Positions 52,330 through 59,909 of a stretch of DNA of 64,000 nucleotides are shown in pieces. The stretch spans positions 62,001 through 126,000 of the forward strand of contig PMUI01000113.1 in the NCBI GenBank assembly GCA_003166955.1. The letters are read 5' to 3'. The notes under the pieces are model-generated. The model saw nothing but the letters and a program-made list of their open reading frames with translations, ran no database searches and was not told where the DNA came from. The translations under genes and the position numbers were made by a program. The stretch's first letter is position 1, and each line of letters starts with the position of its first letter. This DNA is from Acidobacterium sp. (GTDB lineage: Bacteria; Acidobacteriota; Terriglobia; Terriglobales; Acidobacteriaceae).

Positions 52330-53385
52330 GTGGCGGCAGGCAAACAGGTCATCATCATTAAGAAGAAGACCGGGCACGGGGGCCATCATGGTGGCGCGTG
52401 GAAGGTGGCGTATGCCGATTTCGTGACGGCGATGATGTCGCTGTTCATCGTGCTGTGGCTGATGAACACCAGCGAGAAGGTGCGGCAGGCGGTGGCGGGG
52501 TATTTCAACGACCCCAGCGGGAAGTCGACGATGACGGGGACGGATCAGTCGGGATCGAGCGACAGCCTGGCGCTGGACGCGAAGAATATTCCCGACCTGA
52601 AGAAGAAGATCGAACAGGCGATCCGGCAGATGAACGATCTGAAGGCGCTGCAGAACCAGATTCAGGTGACGATTACGCCGGAGGGGCTGCGGATCGAGCT
52701 GCTGGAAACGAAGGATGGAACGTTCTTCAACTCGGGCAGCGCGACCCTGAACAAGAACGGGCGCGAGCTGCTGGAGATGCTGTCGGGGCAGCTGGGAGCG
52801 CTGCCGAATCGTGTGTCGATCGAGGGGCACACGGACGCGGCGCCGTATGCGACGAAGGATGGGTACGGGAACTGGGAGCTTTCCTCGGACCGGGCCAACG
52901 CGGCGCGGCGGGTGATGCAGGATGCGGGGCTGCGGTCGAATCAGGTGTCGCAGGTGCGCGGGTACGCGGATCAGAAGCTGAAGGTGCCTACGAATCCGCT
53001 GGATCCGTCGAACCGGAGAATCTCGGTGATCGTGCAGTATCTGACGCCGGATCAGCCGCCGGTGCCGGGGGATGGCAAGGCGGGGCCAGGTGCAGGTGGG
53101 GCAGGCGCGAAGCCGGGGACCAGCGCGCCGTCGCTGGAGATTCCGGCGCCGGGGGCGGGGAGCCCAGAGAAGAACGGCGATGGGAAAAGCGCGCCCGAGG
53201 CCAAACCGGCGACCGGGGAGCCGGGACCGGGCGCAGCAGGGCAAAACGGGCCGCAGGCGCCGGCGAGCGGGGCGGCGCTGGCGCCGGCGGCCAAACCTTC
53301 CGCAGCCAAGCCTTCGGCGGCAAAGCCTGCGACGGGCAATATGGTGTCGCGGCTGTGGCAAAAGGTCCACCCGAAGAAGAGCTGA
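52330..53385 (+). CDS. motB: Flagellar motor stator MotB
   Basis: This 351-residue protein anchors the stator to peptidoglycan. The single membrane helix carries the proton-binding Asp in AYADFVTAMMSLFIVLWLM. The OmpA-like peptidoglycan domain (about 115-240) includes IEGHTDAAPY and NWELSSDRANAARRV. A 110-residue Pro/Ala/Gly-rich tail with an AAKPS repeat follows and is longer than in E. coli. The start is GTG at 52330 with AGGGGA upstream, giving the typical Lys-rich N-terminus. It is intact while its partner motA is broken by one base. No other flagellar genes are in the window. Confidence 0.92.
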   Translation: MAAGKQVIIIKKKTGHGGHHGGAWKVAYADFVTAMMSLFIVLWLMNTSEKVRQAVAGYFNDPSGKSTMTGTDQSGSSDSLALDAKNIPDLKKKIEQAIRQMNDLKALQNQIQVTITPEGLRIELLETKDGTFFNSGSATLNKNGRELLEMLSGQLGALPNRVSIEGHTDAAPYATKDGYGNWELSSDRANAARRVMQDAGLRSNQVSQVRGYADQKLKVPTNPLDPSNRRISVIVQYLTPDQPPVPGDGKAGPGAGGAGAKPGTSAPSLEIPAPGAGSPEKNGDGKSAPEAKPATGEPGPGAAGQNGPQAPASGAALAPAAKPSAAKPSAAKPATGNMVSRLWQKVHPKKS

Positions 53386-53588
53386 CGGTTGCGGCCGGAG
53401 GCGGGACTGCTGCCGACGGGCTGGTCCCTGCGGGTTGCCGCTTTGTCCCGGCAAGGGCCGCGAGGCTCAAACAAAGGCGCGCCGGGCACGATCTTGTGCC
53501 AGGATAGGGTTGTCAGTACAAAGCGCGATAAAGAAGTCCAAAAACAGTTGTCGACGCGCGGCAGTGTCTTTCAGGGAGAGAAAAGGGC

Positions 53589-54305
53589 TTGGACGAACTG
53601 GTGCGCACGCACGAAGATACGAGCGATATCGACCTGCTGCACGATATCGGCAGCCGGATGGCGGCCGCCGATCCCTTCCACGAGGTGCTGCAGCGGGTGA
53701 TCGATATGGTGACGGCTGCGGTGCGCTGCGACTCGTGTTTCATTTATGCGCTGGAGAAAGACAAGCTGGTGATGCGCGCCTCGAAGAATCCGCACGACGA
53801 CGTCGTGGACCGCATGCAGATCGATATGGGTCAGGGCGTGACGGGCTGGGTCGCTGAACACAAGCAGACGGTGGCGCTGCCCGCGAAAGCCTGGGCCGAT
53901 CCGCGATTCGCGCGGTTTCCCAGCCTTCCCGAGGATCGCTTCGAGGCGTTTCTGGCGGTTCCGATCCTGTGCCGCGGCAAACTGGTGGGCGCCATCAACA
54001 TGCAGCACCGCGAGCCGCACCATCATTCCAGGCGGGAGATCAAGCTGATCACGATGATCGGCTACCTGGTGGGCGCCGAGGTAGAGTTGGCGCGTATGGA
54101 GTATGAGAAGTCGCAGCTGGCCGATCAACTGGAGACGCGCAAGGTGATGGAGCGCGCCAAGGGTCTGCTGCAGCGCGAGCTGAACATCGACGAGGAAGCC
54201 GCGTATCTGATGCTGCAGAAGCAGAGCCGGCAGAAGCGCAAGCCGCTGCGCGAGATTGCCGAGGCAATCATCCTGATGGACGACCTGCGGAAGGGCAGGA
54301 AGTGA
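53589..54305 (+). CDS. GAF-ANTAR domain antitermination-type regulator
   Basis: This is a 238-residue soluble protein. Residues about 15-165 are a GAF sensor domain (VDRMQIDMGQGVTGWVAEH and LAVPILCRGKLVGAINMQH). Residues about 180-235 are an ANTAR RNA-binding domain (LETRKVMERAKGLLQRELNI, REIAEAIILMDD). ANTAR proteins prevent transcription termination by binding paired hexaloop hairpins in leader RNAs; the target is unknown here. The start is TTG at 53589 with GGGAG upstream. It stands alone after motB and ends in a heptamer array. Confidence 0.88.
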   Translation: MDELVRTHEDTSDIDLLHDIGSRMAAADPFHEVLQRVIDMVTAAVRCDSCFIYALEKDKLVMRASKNPHDDVVDRMQIDMGQGVTGWVAEHKQTVALPAKAWADPRFARFPSLPEDRFEAFLAVPILCRGKLVGAINMQHREPHHHSRREIKLITMIGYLVGAEVELARMEYEKSQLADQLETRKVMERAKGLLQRELNIDEEAAYLMLQKQSRQKRKPLREIAEAIILMDDLRKGRK

Positions 54306-54309
54306 AAAG

Positions 54310-54337
54310 CAGGCAATAGGGAATAGGGAACAGGAAA
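54310..54337. repeat. TAGGGAA heptamer array
   Basis: CAGGCAA TAGGGAA TAGGGAA CAGGAAA, starting 5 bp after the GAF-ANTAR stop codon. The rest of the 349-bp gap to the next ADOP gene holds an ADOP start remnant, a GCGTTCA array and no other feature I can support. Confidence 0.85.
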
Positions 54338-54534
54338 CCGGCGTCGGCTGGTTTGGGTTCGTGTTTCCCTTCTGTCCATTTCTGAACAATCCATTGCGAT
54401 TGCGGACAGGGCTCTGTCGAGCAAACCCGGTTAACTCCACTCCTTTCAGGAAAATAACTTTGGACCGGCAACTGCGGTGAGGATCCGTGCGGTTTCCTCT
54501 GCCCACGTCCCAATTACGGCATTCAGGAGAAAGT

Positions 54535-54576
54535 ATGTTTGCTGATTGGAAATTTGCGTGGCGGCAGGTTCAGTGA
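54535..54576 (+). pseudogene. Truncated copy of an ADOP gene start
   Basis: ATG at 54535 with AGGAGA upstream encodes MFADWKFAWRQVQ and then stops. The intact ADOP gene 120 bp downstream begins MFADLKYAWRQLR. The 13-codon frame is therefore a remnant or duplicated start of the same gene type, cut off where a heptamer array begins. Confidence 0.65.
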
Positions 54577-54583
54577 AAAGGCA

Positions 54584-54611
54584 GCGTTCAGCGTCCGGCG
54601 TTCAGCGTTCA
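54584..54611. repeat. GCGTTCA heptamer array
   Basis: GCGTTCA GCGTCCG GCGTTCA GCGTTCA directly follows the truncated ADOP start. Confidence 0.75.
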
Positions 54612-54654
54612 GAAATGCGGGTCAGGGAAAGACGATCGGGATTTGGGGGCACGA

Positions 54655-57156
54655 ATGTTTGCTGACTTGAAATATGCGTGGCGGCAACTGAGAAAGTCGC
54701 TAGGATTTGCGGTGACGGCCATTGTGACACTGGCGCTGGGGATCGGCGCGACCACGGCGATCTTTACGATGTTCGATCAGGTGCTGCTGCGCATGCTGCC
54801 GGTGGAGAAGCCGCAGGAGCTGGTGCGGTTTGAATGGCACGGGAGTTTCTCGGGCTCGATGAGCAGCTTCGGCGGGGACATTGGGAATTACTACTCGTAT
54901 CCGATGTACAAAGACCTGCGCGACCAGAATCGGGCCTTCAGCGGCATGCTGGCCACGGTGCGCACGAGCCTCGGCATTTCCTGGCACAACCAGGCCGAGG
55001 ACGAGCGGGCAGAGATTGTGAGCGGCAATTATTTTCAGGTGCTGGGGCTGCGGCCGGTTGCGGGGCGGCTGTTCAACTCCGGGGACGAGACGGCGAAGAA
55101 CGCGAACCCGGTGGTAGTGCTGAGCTATGACTACTGGCGGACGCGCTTCGGGGCATCGCGCGAGGTGATTGGGCAGGCGGTTCACATCAATGGCCATCCG
55201 TTCACGATCGTGGGAGTGGCTCCGGAGAATTTCAGGACAGCGATTGGCGGGTATCGTCCTGTGGTTTTTGTGCCGGTGACGATGATCGATATTGCGATCC
55301 CATGGGCAGCGCCGACCCACAGGTTCGACAATCGGCAGGCATTGTGGCTGACGCTGGTGGCGCGGCTGAAGCCGGGGGTGACGGCGGCGCAGGCGGAGGC
55401 GAGCCTGGGGCCGCTGTGGCGCTCGCTGCGGGCGCAGGAACTGACGCTGTACAAGTCGGCGTCGCCAAAGTTTCGCGAGAGATTTGTGGATAAATCCACG
55501 CTGCTGGTGAAGGACGACTCAATGGGCTTCTCGCCTTCGCGGATGGATCTGACGACTCCGCTGATCATCCTGCTGAGCATGGCGGGCCTGCTGATCGCGA
55601 TGTGCACGCTGAATGTGGCGACGCTGCTGCTGCTGCGGTCGGCGGCGCGGGTGCGGGAGATGTCGATGCGCTACGCGCTGGGCGCCAGAAGCAGCCGCAT
55701 CGTGCGGCAACTGCTGATCGAGGGCGGGCTGCTGGGGGTGGCGGGCGCGGCGGGCGGGCTGGCGTTGTCGCCGGTGCTGGCGTTGACGCTGGTACGGCTG
55801 CTGACGGCTGCCAATCCGGGCAGCGAGCCGTATTCGTCGGCGGTGGACGTGCGGGTGCTTCTGTTTACGCTGGCGTTGTCGCTGCTGGTGAGTCTGTTGT
55901 TTTCGATTGCGCCGGCGCTGCATTTCCTGCGGCCCGATTTAGCGGGCGCGCTGCGACAGAGTACGGGCACGGCGTCGAAGAGCTCGCAGCGTTTCCGCAA
56001 GGCGGCGGTAGGTGTGCAGATCGCGCTGAGCGTTCTGCTGCTGGGCGGGGCTGGGCTGTTTGTGCGCACGCTCCAGAACCTGCGGGATCAGCCGGTGGGT
56101 TGGGATACGCGGCATGTAGCGACCTTCAGCCTGGACCCAACGATTTCCGGGTACGGGGAGGATCGGACGCCGCAGATTGTGACGACGGCGCTCGAGAGGC
56201 TGGGGCGGATTCCGGGTGTCGAGAACGTGGCGGGGACCACCGATCCGGAACTCGACGGGGACTCGACCAATGACGGGTACATGGTGGAGGGGCACAAGTT
56301 TTCGGAGAACGAAAACAACGATTTCGAGTCGCCGTGGATTACGCCGGGATATTTCGCTACGCTGCAGCAGCCGCTGCTGGTGGGGCGCGACTTTTCGGTG
56401 GCCGACAAGAAAGGCGCTCCATTAGTGGCGGTCGTCAATCTGGCGTTCGCGAAGCGGTTTTACGGTTCGGCGCCGAATGCGCTGGGGCGGATGATCGGCG
56501 ACGAAGACAAGCCGGACACCACCATCGTCGGCGTGGTGGGCGACGTGAAGCATCAGACTCTGCGGTCGGATATTGTGCCGACGATTTACCGGCCTTATTT
56601 CCAGGAGAGCCATCCCATCGGGGTGCAGATTTATTTGCGGACCCGGCATGATCCGGAGATGGCGGAGACTGCGATTCAGCAGACGATGCATGGCCAGGAT
56701 CCCACGCTGGTGGTGGATCAACTGCGGACGATGGAGGCCGAGGTGGACGTGAGCGCATCGAACGAGCGGGCGCTGGCGCTTCTGGCTGCGGGATTCGCGG
56801 TGCTGGCTGCGATTCTGGCGGCGGTGGGGCTGTATGGCGTGCTGGCGTATTCGACGCAGAGCCGTACGCGGGAGATCGGGGTACGGCTGGCGCTGGGCGC
56901 GCCACGGCGCACGCTGGTGGGGCTGGTGGTGCGGGAGATGGCGTGGATCGCTGTGGTGGCGGCGGTCGCGGCGCTGCCGGCAACAGTGGCGCTGGCGCGG
57001 CTATTCACCAGCCAACTGTATGGGGTGAGCGCGTGGGATCCGGTGACGCTGGGCGCGGCGCTGTTGCTGACTGCGGTGATGGTGGCGCTGGCGTCGGCCT
57101 TGCCGGCACAACGAGCCACGGCGGTCGATCCGATGGAGGCGCTGAGGAACGAGTAA
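54655..57156 (+). CDS. ADOP-type duplicated orphan permease 3
   Basis: This 833-residue protein has a double MacB/FtsX-type layout. It starts MFADLKYAWRQLRKSLGFAV, and the permease block near residues 305-440 includes MRYALGARSSRIVRQLL. The second half ends with SRTREIGVRLALGAPRRT and AVDPMEALRNE. I use the ATG at 54655 rather than the TTG 12 bases earlier because it matches the remnant start at 54535 and other ADOP N-termini. There is no ATPase gene nearby. The next ADOP gene follows on the same strand after 81 bp, separated by a heptamer array, so the two may be co-expressed. Confidence 0.88.
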   Translation: MFADLKYAWRQLRKSLGFAVTAIVTLALGIGATTAIFTMFDQVLLRMLPVEKPQELVRFEWHGSFSGSMSSFGGDIGNYYSYPMYKDLRDQNRAFSGMLATVRTSLGISWHNQAEDERAEIVSGNYFQVLGLRPVAGRLFNSGDETAKNANPVVVLSYDYWRTRFGASREVIGQAVHINGHPFTIVGVAPENFRTAIGGYRPVVFVPVTMIDIAIPWAAPTHRFDNRQALWLTLVARLKPGVTAAQAEASLGPLWRSLRAQELTLYKSASPKFRERFVDKSTLLVKDDSMGFSPSRMDLTTPLIILLSMAGLLIAMCTLNVATLLLLRSAARVREMSMRYALGARSSRIVRQLLIEGGLLGVAGAAGGLALSPVLALTLVRLLTAANPGSEPYSSAVDVRVLLFTLALSLLVSLLFSIAPALHFLRPDLAGALRQSTGTASKSSQRFRKAAVGVQIALSVLLLGGAGLFVRTLQNLRDQPVGWDTRHVATFSLDPTISGYGEDRTPQIVTTALERLGRIPGVENVAGTTDPELDGDSTNDGYMVEGHKFSENENNDFESPWITPGYFATLQQPLLVGRDFSVADKKGAPLVAVVNLAFAKRFYGSAPNALGRMIGDEDKPDTTIVGVVGDVKHQTLRSDIVPTIYRPYFQESHPIGVQIYLRTRHDPEMAETAIQQTMHGQDPTLVVDQLRTMEAEVDVSASNERALALLAAGFAVLAAILAAVGLYGVLAYSTQSRTREIGVRLALGAPRRTLVGLVVREMAWIAVVAAVAALPATVALARLFTSQLYGVSAWDPVTLGAALLLTAVMVALASALPAQRATAVDPMEALRNE

Positions 57157-57159
57157 AAG

Positions 57160-57194
57160 CAGGGAGTAGGCAGTAGGCAATAGGGAATAGACAA
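57160..57194. repeat. TAGGGAA heptamer array
   Basis: CAGGGAG TAGGCAG TAGGCAA TAGGGAA TAGACAA: five 7-bp units beginning 3 bp after the ADOP 3 stop codon. Confidence 0.85.
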
Positions 57195-57237
57195 GACGGC
57201 GGGAACCGGGATACGGGCCACTTCTTAAGGAGTCGCC

Positions 57238-59688
57238 ATGATCGAAGATCTTCGCTTTGCGTTGCGGCAGTTGCGACGGAGTCCGGGATTCGCGGCGGCG
57301 GTGGTGGTGACGCTGGCGCTGGCGATTGGCGTGAACACCGCGGTCTTCAGCCTGCTGGATGGATTTTTGCTGCGCACGCTGCCGTATCCGCAGCCGGAGC
57401 GGATGGCGGCGCTGGAAACGCATCGCGAGTCGAAGAACAACCCCGCAAATTTCGACAACGATGACTCGTCGAACCGAGCGACGTGGCGCGCGGTGCTGCA
57501 GGGCGTCCCCGCGGTCACAGCGGCTGCCGGCGGACAGCCATTCGGCGGCACGGAGGGGGTGAATCTGGAAGCGGGCGCGGCCGAGGGCGGGGCCGTCCGC
57601 TATGTTCACAACGCGACCGTCTCCGCGCATTATTTCGAAGTGCTGGGCATCGAGCCCGCGCTGGGACGCGGATTCACCGAGGAGGAGGATCGGCCGGGCG
57701 CGGGCAACGCGGCTGTTCTGAGTTATGGGCTGTGGCGGACGACGTTTCGCCAGGACCCAGGCATCCTGGGCAAGTCGATCCTGTTGCGTGGCGCGCCGTA
57801 TACGGTGGTGGGGGTGCTGCCGCAGGGCGCGCAGATGCCGAACCCGGCCGACGTATGGACGCCGCTGATGCCGGACGATCCGAACGGCGTGTGCATGGGG
57901 ACGAACTGCCTGATCCTGATGCGGCTGAAGCCGGGCGGGAGCTGGGACCAGGTGCGCGCGCAGCTGGCGCAACTACCGCCGGCGAATAATACGAATCTCG
58001 CGAAGCAGCGGGTGTGGTATTTCCCAAGTCCGCTGAACTTCTACGCGGGCAGCGCGATGCGCGAACAGACGCAGGCTCTGATGCTGGCGGTGGGGTTCAT
58101 CCTGCTGATCGCGTGCGCGAACCTTGCGGGGCTGATGCTGGCGAGGATTCATCGGCGCACGCCGGAGATCGCGACACGGCTGGCGCTGGGGGCAACACGC
58201 GGGAGGATTCTGCGGCAGCTGTGGGTTGAGAATCTGGTGCTGGCGCTGGCCGGCGGCGCCGCGGGCGTTGGACTGGCGCTGGCGCTGTTCGCGGCGATGC
58301 AGCGGCTGCTGCCTGACGGGATGATTCCCATCGGCGGGTTCAGGCTGAATGGGCACGTGCTGGCGTTTGCGCTGGGAGTTTCGGTGGTGACGAGCTTGCT
58401 GTTCGGCGCACTGCCGGCGCTGGAGGCGCGGCGCGTGGACCTGCGCAGCTCGATTGCGTCGGGGACGCGATCCGTGGCGGGCGGGTCGGGACGGGTGCGG
58501 CAGTGGCTGATTGGTGCGGAGATTGTGTTGACGGTGGTGCTGCTGGCCGGCGCGGGATTGCTGGTGCGGACGCTGACGTATCTGGAGTCTTTGCCGCCGG
58601 GATTCGATCCGCGCAATGTGGTGGCGGCGAAGGCGTCGCTCGACGACGCGCGCTACCACGATGGCGCGGCGTTTCAGGCGCTGCTCGCAAAGAGCGTTGC
58701 GGCGATGCAGCAGATTCCTGGCGTCGAGAGCGCCGCGGTTTCGCTGAGCGCGCCCTATGAGACGTTCATCAACGACGATGTCCAGGTCCCCGACGGGAAG
58801 TTCGCGGGCAAGGAGGACGCCAGCAGCTTCAGCTACACGACGCCGGATTATTTCACGGCGCTGAGGATTCCTTTGCTTGCTGGGCGGGCGTTTTCCGATG
58901 GCGACACGCAGACATCGCAGCCGGTGGCGGTGGTGAACACGGCCTTCGGCAAACATTTCTTCGATGACCCGCGTCCGCTGGGCCGGCACTTCACCAGCGG
59001 GAAGATGACCTACACGATTGTGGGTGTGGTGCCGGACGTGCTCGACCAGTCGAACGTGCAGCGGGACGCGCCGATCGGCGTCGATCCGATCTATTACGTG
59101 CCTTACACGCAAACGTCCGCGAGGCTTCTGGCGATGGTGCATATGTGGGCTCAGCCGTCATGGATCGTGCGCACGCGCGGCCCGGTGGGCGATCTGACGG
59201 GGCGAATGCAGCGGGCGCTCTCGGCGGTCGATCCGGGACTGCCGTTCTCGGGCTTTTACTCGATGCAGGATTTGCTCGATCGGCAGTTACAAATGCAGAG
59301 GATCGAGGTAACACTGCTGGGCACGCTGGCCGGGCTGGCGCTGCTGCTGTCGGCGGTGGGGATTTACGCGCTGGTGTCGAACCTGGTAGTGCAGCGGACG
59401 CGGGAGATCGGGATCCGCATCGCTCTGGGATCGACGCTGGGCCAGGCGATGCGGCAGATTGCGGCTTCGGGAGTGGCGGCGGCGGTTGCGGGCGTGGTGG
59501 CGGGACTCGTCTCCTCGTTCTTTGTGCTGCGCGTGATGAAGAGCGCGATCTACGGCGTCAGCACGTACGATCCGGTGACGCTGGTGAGTGTGCCGCTGCT
59601 GCTGGTGGCGATTGCGGCGGCGGCCAGTGTGCTGCCCACACTGCGGATCGCGAGGATCGATCCGTCGGAGACGTTGAGGAGCGAATAA
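57238..59688 (+). CDS. ADOP-type duplicated orphan permease 4
   Basis: This 816-residue protein starts MIEDLRFALRQLRRSPGFAA and ends RIDPSETLRSE, with the same doubled periplasmic and permease regions as the three other copies (second copy of the coupling motif: RTREIGIRIALGSTLG). AAGGAG precedes the ATG at 57238. It resembles copy 3 less than a recent tandem duplicate would, so the pair is probably an old paralogous set. A heptamer array and a strong terminator follow. Confidence 0.88.
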   Translation: MIEDLRFALRQLRRSPGFAAAVVVTLALAIGVNTAVFSLLDGFLLRTLPYPQPERMAALETHRESKNNPANFDNDDSSNRATWRAVLQGVPAVTAAAGGQPFGGTEGVNLEAGAAEGGAVRYVHNATVSAHYFEVLGIEPALGRGFTEEEDRPGAGNAAVLSYGLWRTTFRQDPGILGKSILLRGAPYTVVGVLPQGAQMPNPADVWTPLMPDDPNGVCMGTNCLILMRLKPGGSWDQVRAQLAQLPPANNTNLAKQRVWYFPSPLNFYAGSAMREQTQALMLAVGFILLIACANLAGLMLARIHRRTPEIATRLALGATRGRILRQLWVENLVLALAGGAAGVGLALALFAAMQRLLPDGMIPIGGFRLNGHVLAFALGVSVVTSLLFGALPALEARRVDLRSSIASGTRSVAGGSGRVRQWLIGAEIVLTVVLLAGAGLLVRTLTYLESLPPGFDPRNVVAAKASLDDARYHDGAAFQALLAKSVAAMQQIPGVESAAVSLSAPYETFINDDVQVPDGKFAGKEDASSFSYTTPDYFTALRIPLLAGRAFSDGDTQTSQPVAVVNTAFGKHFFDDPRPLGRHFTSGKMTYTIVGVVPDVLDQSNVQRDAPIGVDPIYYVPYTQTSARLLAMVHMWAQPSWIVRTRGPVGDLTGRMQRALSAVDPGLPFSGFYSMQDLLDRQLQMQRIEVTLLGTLAGLALLLSAVGIYALVSNLVVQRTREIGIRIALGSTLGQAMRQIAASGVAAAVAGVVAGLVSSFFVLRVMKSAIYGVSTYDPVTLVSVPLLLVAIAAAASVLPTLRIARIDPSETLRSE

Positions 59689-59690
59689 GG

Positions 59691-59732
59691 CAGGGAACAG
59701 GGAACAGGGAATAGGGAATAGGGAATAGGAAC
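59691..59732. repeat. TAGGGAA heptamer array
   Basis: Six 7-bp units: CAGGGAA three times, TAGGGAA twice, TAGGAAC. They begin 2 bp after the ADOP 4 stop codon. This is the most regular array in the window. Confidence 0.9.
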
Positions 59733-59750
59733 CGATTTTCCTCCAACTTT

Positions 59751-59786
59751 GGCGATGGAGCCCAACACTCCATCGCCGCTTTTTTG
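59751..59786 (+). terminator. Rho-independent terminator after ADOP 4
   Basis: Perfect 10-bp stem GGCGATGGAG / CTCCATCGCC with a seven-base loop, followed by GCTTTTTTG. It separates the ADOP pair from the lpt-rpoN block. Confidence 0.92.
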
Positions 59787-59909
59787 CCTTCTAATCTGAA
59801 GATGCTTGGGTCGGGCAAAAAACAAACCCGTCGTCGATTTCGTCTATCCGATGGAGCGGGTAGCGAACGCCAGAATGGGGCACCCGCGGAGTGAGAAGAT
59901 AGGGCAGGT

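Noticed and set aside
52398-53507. Alternative plus-strand frame of 369 codons across motB
   Set aside because: motB in the other frame has the Asp-containing helix and the OmpA-like domain; this frame is Gly/Ala/Arg-rich and featureless.
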